Shown: piece after piece, positions 1 through 14,600 of the stretch
Numbering within the stretch: position 1 is the first letter of the stretch
How the letters are laid out: each line of letters opens with the position of its first letter
Source: Pyrenopolyporus hunteri
Taxonomy: Eukaryota > Ascomycota > Sordariomycetes > Xylariales > Hypoxylaceae
Length of the DNA stretch: 64,000 nucleotides
Direction of reading: 5' to 3'
NCBI GenBank assembly: GCA_902806595.1
Contig: CADCXC010000010.1
Location: 2,170,001 to 2,234,000, forward strand
Notes under the pieces: model-generated
Database searches by the model: none
What the model was told of the DNA's origin: nothing
Seen by the model: the letters and a program-made list of their open reading frames with translations, nothing else
Translations under genes and position numbers: made by a program

Positions 1-3000
1 GATTAATAAATTTTATACTTTTAAATAATAAAAAAAAATAATAAAAATAATAAAAAAAATAACGTATAATTATTATATAATATTATAAATAAAATTTTTT
101 TTAAATTTAATAAAAAAAATAATTATAATCGAATATATATTAATTTATAAATAAAAATAAACCGTCGAAATAAATACGAATATATAGTTAATAAATTATT
201 TTATTATATTATTAATTATATATTTATATTTAACGATTTATTTTTATTTATAAATATTTTTTATTATTTTTTTTTATTTTTATTTAAAATTATTTTATAT
301 AATTAAAGTAAAATAAATGTTATCGATATATTATTATTTAATATTTAATTTTAAACGACGAAGTTTATTATTTTAATCGAATTTTTAGAAAATTAAGTTT
401 TTATTTTTTTATTTTTTCGATTAATATATTTATTTTATTATTTAATTCGTTAAAGTACGGGTTATTTAACGAAATATCGAATGTTAAAAAAAGATTTATA
501 CGCGATATCGACGTTAAAATTAATAACGACGTTAATAACGAAGGGATAAAATATATACGCGTATATATATATTCGATAAAACGAGCGGTAAAATGGTTAA
601 TACGGTCGTTAAATTTAAAAATAGACGATAAAAATACTTTTTAATTACCGTTAAATTTAAATAAACGAAAACGAATAATCGTTTACGAAAATTTTATTAA
701 TTTTAATTATTAAATTTAAATTCGTTCGATCGTTAATTTTTTACATTAAATATAAAATATTTATTTTTTATTCGATATAATTTTTTATATTTTTTTTTAT
801 TTAAACGGGTTTTTAATATAATTTTTTCGACGTTCGTAAATACGATTTTAAACGAAATTTACGTACGATTTAATTAAATTATTTCGAAAATAAAACGGCG
901 AAAATTAAATGTTTTTTATATTTTTAATAATTTAAAGGTATTTTTTTAATTAGTTTCGTTAATAAAAGGAATTAATAATATCGAAAAAATAACTATTAAA
1001 TATTATAACTTTTTTTTTTTTTTTTTTTTTATAATTAAAAAAATATCTATTTTTTTTAATGGTTATTTTTATTTATTATAATATAATCGTTTAATTTTAT
1101 AGGTTTATAATTTAATAAATTATAAACGATATAACGAAAATTAAATAAAATTCGTAAATAATAATAAAGTTATTATATAAATATAATATAATAATTATTT
1201 TATTAATTTATAAAAATAATTTATTCGAATTTATAAAAGGGTTTAAATACGTATAAATGTTGCGGTTAAAAATTTCGTATACGTATTTTAAATTTTATAT
1301 AATAAAAATTATAATAATATTTAAATTATATTATAATATTATATATTAATATTTATACCTTTAAAATAAATCGTTTAAATCTATTATATTTTAATAAGTA
1401 AATTAATGTATTATATTTATATATTTTTAAAATTGAAATAATTTTTATAATGAAAATAAATAAAGGAAGTTTTAATTATATATATATTATATTTTATTAA
1501 TTTAAATATATTATATTTAAGATTTTATAATGATTTATTTTTTTAATTTAATACGTTTATTAATGGAATTTATGGTATTTTTTTACGTTAAATTATATAT
1601 TATATATTATTTATAATCGCGGAATTTTTAGTTGTAATATGTATTTTTTTTTTTTTTAAATTTTAAATATATTTCTAAAAAAAAAAAAATTAAAAAATAA
1701 AAATAAAAATAAAAATAAACGTGTTTATTATTATAATAAATATAGTTTTAAAATAATGATTTTAAATTTTTTTAATATATATATATATATAATTCGAATT
1801 TAATATTCGTATTTTAATAATATATATAATAATTATATACGATTCGACGTTTTAAATATTATTTATTATTAATAATTTTTTTTATAAAATTTAAATTTAA
1901 ATAAATATTTAAATTTATTTATTAATTTTTTTAATATCGTAATTTAATGGTATAATATTACGTAAGTAAGTTTTTATTTTTATAATTAATTAATTCGTAA
2001 TTATTATTTTATTAATTAAATTTATTTTTTTTAAAATTATATTTTTTTATTTAATAATTAAACGTTACGTATTATAACTATTTAAATAAACGTTTCGTAT
2101 AATTTTAATATTTTAAATAATAACGTAATTATAATAATAAATATTTTTTTTATATTAATTAAATTTTTAAAAATAATTAAAAGTAATAAAATAATTTAAA
2201 TTTTTATAATCTAAATTATAAAAATTATAAATCGATTATATTTAAAAAATTTCGATTATTATTATAAATTTATAAAGATCGATTTCGTAAATATAAATAA
2301 TTAAAATTAAATCTATTTTTTTTTAAATATTTTATAAAAATTCGAAGGGTTTAATATCGAATAAATAATTAAATAAAAAATATTTAAACGTTTATATAAA
2401 AACGTAAATATTTTAATAAAAGTTAAATTTAAATTTATATCGATATTTATTATAATATTAATTTTTTTTACGAAAATATTTAAATAATTTTTATTAATAG
2501 TTATATTCGATAATTATTCGTTTATATATTTAAATTATAAAAAAAATAATATCGATAAAATTTTACAAATAAAAAAAATAATCGTTTTTCGTTATAAAAA
2601 TAATCGAATATATTTCGAAAAATTTAAATTAATTTTAACATTTATTTTAAAAAAAGGTAAATAAAAAACATTTCGTTTTATATCGAAATGAATTTTTTCG
2701 TTAAATTTACTTTAATAAAAAATATTCGAATTTTAAATTCGATATTATTTTTTACGTTAATTAATATTATATTAACGATTATATTTTTTATCGTAAATTA
2801 TTCGAAGTAAAAACATTCGATTTTATTAAAACGAGTGTATAAATAAATATTAATTAAGTTATTATTATAAAAATTATTTCGATTAAATATTATTATTTTA
2901 AAATAACGTCGGTAATAATATATAATAAAATCGATATTATTTAACGATTCGTATATTTTAACTTTATAATAATCGAAAAGGTATAATCGAAAAATTTCGA

Positions 3001-3620
3001 ATTAATAAATTTTATAAACGTTTATATAATTATATCGTTAATTTTATATTTTTTCGAAAATTTTTTTTTCCGTTAATATATATAATTTTCGATTTCGAAC
3101 CTTTTATTTCGAAAATAAACGTGTTTATATATTTTCTATAACGCGTTATAAAAGTTAAATTATATATATTTTTAAAATATTATACATCGAAATATTTTAT
3201 TAAATAATTTTTTTATAATATATGATTTTATATTATATCGATTTAAAAAAATAATTAATAATTTCGAATCCGTTATTATAAATTTTATAAATAATTCGAA
3301 ATAATTTAACTTTAAATATATCGTCGTTTTCGAATGTTAAATAAACGAAAGTATATATAATCGATTTTTCGATATATACGTTTTAAATTATTATTATTTA
3401 ATTATATTAATAAAATCGTTAAATTTAAAATTTATCGATAAAACGCGTTATAATATATTAATGAAGTTATTAAATAATTAATTACGTAATATTATAAAAT
3501 CGATTAAATATATTTATATTAAAAATATAATATTTTTTTCTTTTTATAAAAAGTTTATTTCGACGGTAATTTTAAAATATTCGATTTAATCGTTTTTAGA
3601 TATAATATTTTTTTTCGAAG

Positions 3621-3670
3621 ATTAATAAAAAAAAAAAATAATATAATTCGAAAACCCGCGGTTTTATATA
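3621..3670 (+). repeat. Dispersed repeat motif, copy 1 (poly-A plus CGCGG core)
   Basis: An A-rich run is followed by ATTCGAAAA, a CGCGG core and TTTTATAT. The same arrangement recurs near 22,850 and 23,930 in this orientation, and near 5,100 and 24,215 inverted. The flanks are too mutated to name the element. The A tract is internal to the conserved block, so it is not simply a poly(A) tail. Confidence 0.55.
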
Positions 3671-4329
3671 AACGTAATTAATAACGAAGTTATTTTTTCG
3701 CGTTTCGATATTAATATAATAAAGTTAAATTAATGCGTAATATTATAATAAAAATAAAATTTTTTTTATTTAAATATATATAAAATCGATTAAATTTTTT
3801 TTATGGAAAATTAAATAAATTAAAAAAATAATAAGTTAAATTTTATTATTTTTTTTTTATTTATTTATATATTTATTTATAAAATTTATATTTCGTAATA
3901 TTTTATGTTATAAAATATATGTAATATATATATAAAAAGTAAAGAAATATTAATTATAAGTGATTTTTATATAATTATTATTTGTAATATTATTTCGTAA
4001 TATTTTTAATATAAATATATTATTTTATTTAAATTTATAAGTTAAAAATTTAAACGTTAAAAATAAAAAATAATATATTAAATTATAATTTTAAAAATTT
4101 TATAAATATTAAAATAAAACGGCGAAGTTATTTCGTATTACGTTATTAATTATTTTTATAATATTACCGTTAAACGATTACGTAATATAATGATATTTAA
4201 AAGTAAGTTTTAATAATTTATTTTTTAATATTTATATGTTTATTTATTAAAAGTAAATAAAAACGATTATTTTTATAAAAATAATAATTAAAAGTTTTAC
4301 GTATTTATTATAAATTATATATAATAACG

Positions 4330-4950
4330 ATTTAATTATTTAATTTTTATTAATACATTAAATTTATAATACGTTATTTATTAAATTTATAATATTTTAT
4401 TAATTAAATTATAATTTTTATTTATTTATTAAAATTATAAAAATCTATTTATTAAATTATAATATTTTATTTATTAAATTTTAATACGTTATTTATTAAA
4501 TTTATAATATTTTATTAATTAAATTATAATTTTTATTTATTAAAGTTATAAAAATTCGTTTATTAAATTATAATATTTTATTTATTAAATTTTAATACGT
4601 TATTTATTAAATTTATAAAAAATTATTTATTAAATTTATATATAATATTTATAATATTTATTAAATTTATAAAAAATTATTTATTAAATCGATAAAACGT
4701 TATTTATTAAATTTATAATATAATATTTATCGAATTTATAAAAAATTATTTATTAAATTTATAATACGTTATTTTTTTAATTTATAAAACGTTATTTATT
4801 AAATTTATAAAAAGTTATTTATTAAATTTATAATACGTTATTCGTTAAATTTATAATACGTTATTTATTAATTTTACGATACGTTATTTATTAATTTTAT
4901 AATACGTTATTTATTAATTTTATAATATATTATTCATTAAATTTTAATTT
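4330..4950. repeat. 23-bp minisatellite with higher-order structure
   Basis: The unit reads approximately TTTATAATACGTTATTTATTAAA. The ACGTT (or AAGTT) landmark occurs at 4766, 4789, 4812, 4835, 4858, 4881 and 4904, exactly 23 bp apart, and decays at 4927. In the left half the landmark recurs at 4371, 4486 and 4597, spacings of 115 and 111 bp, close to five units, so older units seem grouped in a longer repeat. The landmark's CpG is kept in most units while the rest has become A/T. Confidence 0.85.
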
Positions 4951-5075
4951 TTTTTAATAATGTTTAAAGTTATTATCGAAGGAAGTTTATAAAATTTAAC
5001 GTATAAAACCGTTATAATATTATACGGTAATTTAATTTTATTAAAAAATTAATAACGAAATTCGAAATACGATTT

Positions 5076-5132
5076 TATTTCGATTTTTCGAATCGCGTTT
5101 TAATTTTTTTTTTTTTTTTTTATATTATTAAC
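5076..5132 (-). repeat. Dispersed repeat motif, copy 2 (inverted)
   Basis: Read on the minus strand this gives GTTAATAATAT, a long A run, then ATTAAAACGCGATTCGAAAAA. That closely matches the plus-strand copies near 22,850 and 23,930. Together with copy 1 at 3,621 it would bound about 1.5 kb in inverted orientation, but no terminal repeat pair is proven. Confidence 0.55.
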
Positions 5133-6025
5133 GTAACGATATTTTAATTTTTAAAATTTAATTCGTATTAAATCTATAATTTAAATTAATTTAAAAATAA
5201 TTATGTATAAAATCGATATAATAATAATTATAAATAAAAAATCGATATAATAATAATCGTCGATAAAAAATCGAAAAATAAATTTTAAATTTTATAAATA
5301 ATTTTTTTAAATATTATTATAATTTTTTACTATATAAAACGTTTAATATATATAATATTTTTATTTTCGATTTTTATATTTTTATATATAATTTTATATA
5401 AATCGATATTTATACGTTATTTATTATAAATTAAAAATTAATTCGTATTATTTATTACGCGTAAAATTAATATTTTTAAAATTTATAATTATATTTAATT
5501 ATAATTAAATTTTTATTATAAATTATTATTTTAAAATTAAAGTAAAAATAAATATTATTAATTAATCGTATCGAAAAGAAATTTAATCGAATATTAATTT
5601 TTTAATAATATAATTACGAAGTATTTACGTTATTTATAATAAAATACGTTAAAATTTATTTTTTAAAATTTTTTTTAAAATATTTTATTTTTTTAATTAT
5701 ATTTTATTTTTAATTATTTAAATATCGTTTTTTTTTATTATTTATTTTTATTTTATTTTTAACTTTTAATTTTTATTTTAATTAATATAAATTTCGTTAC
5801 GTAATTAAATTTTTAATTTAATTTTATTATTATAATTAAATATATAATTAAAATTATTTACGAATTATTTAAAATAACGAATATTTTAACTTTTAATTAA
5901 AAGTAAAAAATATTTAACGTTTTATAATAAATTTAAAATAAAATAATTTTTTTATTTTAAAATTTACATTAATATATTCGAAATTAATATTATTAATATT
6001 AATACGCGGTTAAATAATATTAAAA

Positions 6026-6190
6026 TTCGTTTTATTAATTTAAAAAATCATATAAATAAATTTAAGATTCGATTTAATAATTTTAAAGTTCGATTCGATA
6101 AATTTAAAATTCGATTCGACGCGTTCGAAATTCGATTTAACGTATTCGAAGTTCGATTTAACGAATTCGAAACTTAAATCGACGTTCGAT
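6026..6190. repeat. 21-bp tandem repeat
   Basis: The landmark TTCGATT occurs at 6068, 6089, 6110, 6131 and 6152, exactly 21 bp apart. Degenerate copies lie in register at 6026, 6047 and 6173. Units keep one to three CpG sites each. A 21-bp period equals seven codons, so this could be a remnant of a coding heptad or a plain minisatellite. Confidence 0.8.
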
Positions 6191-6227
6191 TCGATTTTTT
6201 AAAAGTTCGTTTAAAAGTTTCGTAAAT

Positions 6228-6360
6228 TATTTTTTTTTATTTTTTTTTATTTTTTCCTATTTTTTTTTTACTTTTCCCTATTTTTTTTTATTTTTCCTTA
6301 TTTTTCTTTATTTTTTCCTATTTTTCTTTACTTATTTTTCCTTACTTTTTTATTTTTCCC

Positions 6361-6411
<51 letters not shown>

Positions 6412-6418
6412 TTTATTT
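6228..6418 (+). repeat. Pyrimidine-rich tract ending in a 47-T run
   Basis: About 190 bp are almost purely T and C with single A interruptions, built from imperfect TATTTTTCC-like units, followed by an uninterrupted T run at 6363-6409. It is one of the few places in the island where C survives outside CpG (CC and CT). Confidence 0.85.
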
Positions 6419-7889
6419 CGTTTTTTTTTTCGTTTTTATATTATATTAAATTTTTTAAAAACTTTAATATTAATTTAATTTAATGGTAACGACGTTAATT
6501 TTTTAATAAAATTTTTTAATAATTATATAATTATTAAAAATAATAAATTCGAATTATTTCGATTTATTCGAATTAATTAAATTATTATTAATTTTAAAAA
6601 TAAATCTTTAAACGATATTAAAAAAATAATTAATAAAAAAACCATTAATTAAAATTAAATATATAATATATTTGTTTTTTTTTAAGTTTCGATTATAACG
6701 ATATATTAAAAATTTTAAGTTTAAATATTTTTAAAATTATAACGATATAATAAAAACGGGTTTTACGTATAATAAAAGTAGTTAATATAGGTTTATAAAA
6801 ATAATAATCGTTTACGAAAAATACGATTATATATATAAATAAAAAACGCGATATTTATAAAGTTAATAAAAATAAATATAAATGAAATAAAGTTATAATA
6901 AGGTTTATTTAAATTATTTTTAAAAAATAAATTACGTTTAATCGGTAAATTAATGTGTTAAATTAATATTATTAATTTAAATTTAAATTAAACTTTTATT
7001 TTAATATTTAAATTTTAAATATTTATAAATATTATAAATTATAAAATTTAATATAAATATAAACGCGACGTTATATTATTATACATTTATTTAACTTTAT
7101 TAAATTATCGATTATAATATATAAAACGACTTTATTATTTATTTTTTTTATATAAAATCGTAATTAAAAAAAATTATATTTTAATTTTTTTTTTTTTTAA
7201 TAATATCGATATAATTTATTTTTAATTTTTAAATTTTTACCCGTATTAAATAAAACGGCGAAATTATTTTTAAATTTATTATCGATTAATTAATTTTATA
7301 AAATAAACGTATAATATTATAACATTTATTTTATTAATAAATATATATAATTTATAACTTTATAATTTAATTTTTCGTTACGTAAAATAATAAAATTAAT
7401 TAATAAAATTATATCCATCGTTATTATCGTTATAATAAATATTAAAATATAATATTAATATTAATATATATCGAATAATTTTAAAATTTTATATAAATTT
7501 AAATATACACGTATTAATTATTAAAAAAAATTTTAATATATTCGAAGTTGATTATTTTATATATTATCGTTAAATTTTTAATTTTATTATATAATAATAA
7601 TAATTATAATTTATTATTACTTTATATAATTAAATTACAATTAAAATTACGATTTTATTTATTTTTTAAATATTAACTTTTTATAATATTTAATTTCGTA
7701 CGATTTTAACCGTTAATAAATATTATATTTATAAGTTTTAAAACGATTTTCGTTAAATAAATCGATCGATTTAATTAATGTATTATTAATTTTTTACTTT
7801 TTAATAATTATATTATATTACGAAAAATAATCGATTATAAACGATTTACGAAAAAATTTTATAATAATTTCGTAATAATTATTATTAAC

Positions 7890-8005
7890 GATATTAAAAT
7901 AATTATTATCGATAATTTTAAAATAATTATTAATAATTAATTTAAAATCGTCGATAATAAATTTAAAACGGTTATTATTAATTAATTTAAAAGTAATTTC
8001 GATAT
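7890..8005. repeat. Degenerate tandem repeat of about 24 bp
   Basis: The landmark TTTAAAA (or ATTAAAA) followed by a purine-rich stretch recurs with TAAAA at 7895, 7919, 7943, 7964 and 7988, spacings of 24, 24, 21 and 24 bp. The units are heavily mutated. Confidence 0.55.
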
Positions 8006-8352
8006 ATAAAAAAGTTATTTTCGATTATTTTAAATCGATTTAATATTTTTATATATTTAACGTTTTAATATTTTATATAAATATATTATATCGTTTATTA
8101 AATAAAATAATTTTTATAATTAATATAATTAAATTTTATTTTTTAATCGACATTAATTTAATATAATTTTAATTATTATAAAAAATAATTAATTTTTTAA
8201 TATTAATCGTTATCGATTAAATGTTATTAAATCGTAACGAATTATTTATAATAATTTTAAATTAATTTTTTATTTATATTATTAATTTTTTTTAATCGTA
8301 TTTTTTTTTTATTAATTTAAATTTTCGTTTGTTTATTTTTTAATAAAATGAT

Positions 8353-8615
8353 TGTTACGAAGTGTAAACAATTAAAGTATTAAAAGTTAAGTAATATATG
8401 TGTATTAAAGGTATATATTTTTAAATTTTATATTAACTTACGGTTTTACGCATTATTTAATTAATAACGCTTATAAAAAAAGAGTTTTTTTTTATAGATA
8501 AATAAGGGTTTTGTATACTTTTTTATAATATATTTTTTTTATATATTTTTAAAAGATTATTTGTATCGTTTTTACTTTAATTTTTTAGAAATTAAATATT
8601 ATATAACGTAAAAAT
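8353..8615 (+). repeat. Left (5') LTR
   Basis: Direct repeat partner of 15918-16180. Aligned by hand it differs at 41 of 263 positions, all transitions. In 35 of them this copy has G where the right copy has A (19), or T where the right copy has C (16). It has therefore mainly lost plus-strand C. The right boundary is where identity stops; a terminal CA is not visible. Confidence 0.85.
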
Positions 8616-11600
8616 TATAAATTCGGTTCGTATGTAAAATCGATATTTTAGAAAATTTTTTAAAATTTTATTTAATTTTTTAATTATATTTATTATTTAT
8701 TTTTATTATATTGATTTTACGTTTAATGAATCGTTAAGTTTTACGAACATTATAAATAAAAATATTTTAATAAATATTTATATTAAAAGTATTATTAAAT
8801 TTATAAGTCGTACGAATTATATAACATGGTTAAAGTAGTTTTAATACATTTATAATATATTTAATATTTAAAAGTTAATCGATTTTATTAACGAAAATTT
8901 TAACCGATTAAAAATTAAATTTATTAGGAACGAAAAAATTTAATATATTTGATATTTGGTATAAAAAATAAGTTATTTTAATTAATTTAAGGAAATTTAT
9001 AATTAAAAATATATCGAATAAGTGGAAAAGGGTAAAGAAGAAATTAAATTAAAATTTAAGAAGTTTATTAAAAAAGAATTTGAATAAAAATATGAAAATT
9101 ACGTAAATTAATTTAAAAAAAACGTTAAAAAAGTTAAAATATTACGTATTAAATTTTAAACCGCGTACGAATAAATTATTAAAACGATTATATTTAATAT
9201 AATTAATAATTATAAATTTAAGTATTTAAAATTTAAAAATATATTTATTATTATATTTGTAAACGTTATTTATAAATATAATATTTTTATTTGTTTAATA
9301 TTTATTTCGAACTTTTATTATAAATATCGTACGATTTTTAAACGAATAAAGATTAATATTATTAATTTTTCGAAATAGTATTTGAAGTAAAAAAATTTAA
9401 CCGTTTATATAAAAATTTAAAAAATCTTCGAAATCGAAAAAATTAACGTAATAAAAGATTTTTTTAACGTAGTCGAAATTTGTATAATTAAGGAGTAGGT
9501 AAATCGGTAATTTAAAAAATTTATTTAAAATAAAATCGAAGAATTTTCGTTTTTTACGTTTGAAAAAATCGATGTATGTTTTAATATTATATTTAACAAA
9601 TTAAAATAAAATAGTTAGGAGTGTAATATCGATATTTATATTATATTTAATAAATAGTTATATAATATTAAAAGATTAAGTTAAAAAAAATATATAATAA
9701 ATAAAAAAAATCGCTTATAAAATAAATTTTTTAAATTTAAAAAGTTTAATTATTCGTATAAAAAAAATTTATTTTATAAATATTTTTAAAAATCCCGCGT
9801 ATATAAAACTTTTTAATACGTTATAATTAAATTTTCGAATCGAAAAATTAAAGTTATTAACGATAAAAAGTGCGAAAATATTCGAAATCGTTTTAAATTT
9901 ATACGGTAAGTCGATTTTCGAATATAAATCGAAGAAAAAAAGTAGAAAGTAAAACTTTATAACGGAAATTAACGTTATATTAAAAAAGGAAATACAAACG
10001 GCGATTTATTTAATTCGATGATTATAATTATAATTTCGTTAAAATTAATAAAATAAGTAAGTTATTTAAATAAAGTTTTTTTTATTATAAAATGTTTGTA
10101 TTATTTTTTAATTAAAAATATCGTATTAAATAATTACGAAGCTATTTATTTAATTAATAACCGTTCCCTATTTTTATTCGAATTTTATAAAGATTCGTCG
10201 AAGGGAAATCGAATTAAAATAAATACTTCGAGCTTTTTTATTACCGGTAAAAAAAAATGAATTATTAAAAGCATTTTAAAGCGTAAAAATAAATTTATTA
10301 TTATTTTAAAGTTTATTAATATAATATACGTTTTTAAATTTTACGTTAATTTAATTTTCGTTATTAAATTAAAATAAGTTATCGATATTTAATTATACGG
10401 ATATAACGATACGTTTAAATTTAATAATATTAAAAAAAGTTATATTATATAATAATTAAAAATAAAATTTAACTTTACTTTTTTTAAATATAAGTTTTTT
10501 TTTATTTATTTTTAAATGCTTTAAATAATCGATACGATTTTATCGTTAAATTTATTTCGAAACGTAATAAAAATAATAATATTACTTTTAATAAAAAGAT
10601 ATAATAAAATTAAACGATTTATTAAAGATAAGTTTTTATTTAAAAAGGATATAAAATTTTTTTAATATTTACGATTTAATTATTTAAGATTAAAAGTGTT
10701 AAAGGTTTTAATATATTAAATAAAAAACGTAAAGATTAAAAAGATAAAGCGACGAAAATGCGAAAAATACGTTATTATATACGTTAAACGAATAATTTCG
10801 TAGCGTTTTTTAAAATATTACTTTCTTTGATTTTTTTAACAAATATTATAAGATTTATTTAACTTTTCGAAGGGTTATAATAAATTAATATATTTTTTAA
10901 TAATTAAAAACGAGTATAATAATATGTTTTACGTTTTTATATTTTTATAAAAAATATAAAATAAAATAACTTTTACGATTTAAAACTTTAAAAATTAAGT
11001 ACGACGTTAATATAAGTTTATTATAAATAAAATACGATTAAACGACGAAACGGTAATGTATAATTAAAAGGGGTGTACGTAATTCGAGATATAAATTAAA
11101 AATTAAAATATCGATTTCGAAACGTTATTATTAAGTATTAAAAAATTAATAAGATTAATTAAACGAATTAAGTAAAAGTTAATAACTAAATCGATTAAAA
11201 TAAAATTAAAAGTAAATCTTTTAAAAAAATTATAACCGAAAAACGTTAAAATAATTATATATTTATATAATATAAATTTTAATTTTAATAACGATTTAAT
11301 TAATTTTATTTAAAAATTCGAAAGTTAATTTTATTATTATTTTAAATGGTATATTTTATAGATTATAAAGAAATTTATTAATAATTTATAATTTAATTAA
11401 AACAATTTATACGTTTACGGGTATAAAATTTATTTATTAAATAAAAAAAAATCGAAAAACGGTAATTTAAAAGTAAATAAACGAATATATAAAATAAAGA
11501 AAAAAGCGTACGTAAAATATTTAATAAGTTATAAAATTTCGAATTTATATTACATATAAATCTTTTTTTATTATAAAATAATTTTTATTAAAAACGTTTA

Positions 11601-14600
11601 ATTTAATAAAAAATAATTTTATAATAAAGATTAAAAGCGTTAATTTATATTAATTAACGAAAAAAAGTTAAAAAACTTAATAATATTAAATTTATATATC
11701 GAAATTATTAAAAAATTACGCGTCGTTTTAAATTTATAAAACGACCCTGAGTTAATAAAATATGTTTTTAAAGTTATCTTTTATATAAACGTAAAAAATA
11801 ATTTACGATTCGAAATCGATTAAACGAATAATTTTTTAAATAATTCGATTATAAAAATAAATATATTTAAGATTAAAAAAATCGAAAACGTATAAAAGGA
11901 TATAATTAATATATCGATAAAAAATTTTATATTAATTAAAAATAACGTAATAATAATTAAATCGTTTAACGATTAACTTTAAAATAAATTATATAAATTT
12001 TTAATTTTCCGTAAAACATCGAAACCTAAAATAAAAGTTATTAATATAAAGGGTATTTAAGAAAACATTATAATTATCGACGAAAATTCGATAAAAATTA
12101 ATTAAAAAATCGATTTTAAAATTATTAAATTATTTAATAATTCGAATTTTCTCCGGAAAGTGTTAAAAATCGAAGATATAAAAAGTAATATAAACTCGAA
12201 AAAATATTAAACGAATAATAAATTAAAGCGTAAAAAGTGTCGGTTATATATTAAAAAAGTTTATTCCTTAACGAATAAAAAAAATCGAAAATAAAAAAAT
12301 AAAAAACTTAATAATTAAAATAACGAAATTTTCGAAAATAATGTCGTTTTTATTATAACGTTTTATAAAAAAAATTTAATTACCTTATTTAATAATTATT
12401 ATTAATCGAATTTTTTTAATATTTTTATATTTAATTAATAAAAGGTTATATAAAAAAACGATCGAAAATATTGAACGTTATATATAATAATTATAATAAC
12501 GTTTAATTAAAGTAATTTTATATAAATTAAAATAATTTTTAATAAACCGTATATTTATTAAAAAGATTTTTTAAAATTAATATCGAAAAAATGATTCGAT
12601 TTAAATAAATATTTATTAAAAAATTACTTCGTTAAAAATATAAAAAAAAAATATAAGTTTTTAATATTAATCGAGTGTAAGAAATCGTTAAAATTAATTC
12701 GATATAAATTAAATCGCTTTTTATAAAATAAATTTTTACATATAAATTCGATTAAAATAAATATTTAAAAATTTATAAATTATAATTAATCGTTTGAAGC
12801 GATTGTTAAAATGCGACGTTTTAAAATATATATGTTATTATATTTGTTATAAAATCATTTAAAATTATAATAATTATAACTATATAATTCGATTTAAAAA
12901 TTAATTAATTCGACATTAAAAGTACGTTTTTAAATACGAAAAAAAAGGGATATAAATTTATAATTATAAAATTCCTTAATAAATTTAAATAATTAAAGAA
13001 GTACGTTTTATTTTATAAAGTTTTATACGAATTAAAAAATTTACCTTTATTATAATATAAAAAAATTAAAAAAGTTTTAAAAAGTTAAAAATTCGAATTA
13101 TTTTTAAAAAAGCCGTGTTTTTTTTATATATATAATCGTCGAATTTACGTATTAATATATATAAATAATATATTATTAATGTATTATTGTATTAATAAAT
13201 ACAAAGTTTAAAAAATTATAAATAATATAAAAATAATTTAAGAAATTAAAAAATTAAATTTTATAAAATAATATTTAAAAATTAAAGTAATTAAAAATCG
13301 AATTAAAAAAACGATTATATTATTTTACGACTTTTATATCGAAAAAATCGCATAACGATTTAATTTCGTTAAAAATAATTAAATATCGATAACGTCGTTT
13401 TTAATTAATAAATTTTTAAAATATAAAAATATTATTATAATAAACGTAATAAAAAATTATTAAAAACGTGTTAAATTAATATTTTATACGATAATTATAA
13501 TAAAATCAAATATCGCGTTTATAATAATTAAATTTTCAACGTTTTTAATAAATTTTAAATTCGAATATTTTAAAGTAATAAATTAAATAATTAAATATTT
13601 ATATATTATGCGTTATTTAAATATTAAATACGAAAGTAAAAACGTCAAATCGTAAATTTTATAAATCGTAAAAAACGCGTTATACGTTAACGATATAAAA
13701 ATTAAAAAATCGGTTTAAAAGTATATAATATATTTATTTAACGATTCGATAATATAAAGATTAACTCGTTAAATTATCGTAACGACTTTAATAATCGAAA
13801 TCGAATTATTTATTTTATTTAAATTAACGAAAAAAACCATAATTATAAAACGTTTATTTAAAGATATAAAATTTGATTTAAGAAAAAATTAAAAGATTTA
13901 TAGTAATAATTAATAAACGATTAAATTAATAATAAAAAAAAATTAAAAGATTATTATTAAGTTAAAACATGTAGATATTTATAATATATAATTATAATAA
14001 AAATATAAAATTAATTTTTTTTAAGTAATTTATTTATTTATTAATTAAATACCGGTAAATAAACTTATTAAAAATTTATTAAAATAAGTTTTCGAATATT
14101 TTAAATTATTACTTAATTTATAAAACGTTCGTAATTTATTAAATTAAAAATAAAAAAAATAAAAAATAATACTTTTAATTAAATAAAATTAATTTTTAAT
14201 GAAACGTATTATAATTATTTTAATTATAATACATTTATATTATATTATTAAAATAATTATTTGTAATATTTAATTAATTAATTTTTAAACTTTTATATTA
14301 ATAATTTATCGCGAAAAATTTACTTCGATAAAATGTTACGAAGTCGAAAAAACTTATTAAAAAAAACGTATTTAATTAATTTATTTAACGCGACACGTAT
14401 TCGATTAAATGATTTTAACGAACTTATTTTAAAGTAAAAGTTTTTTCGCGGTATAATTAAAGGGTAATAAATAAAGGTTTTAATTTTACTATTAACGATA
14501 AAATAAGTAAATTAATCGTTCGATTTAAATTTTTTATCCGCGATTTTAAAAAACGTACGTATCGTAATAATATAACGTGTAATATTTTAAAAAAAAAAGA

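Noticed and set aside
1..300. Telomere or mitochondrial origin for the AT-rich sequence
   Set aside because: No TTAGGG-type repeats at position 1 and no mitochondrial genes or tRNAs. The CpG-only pattern and LTRs fit RIP-mutated nuclear repeats better.
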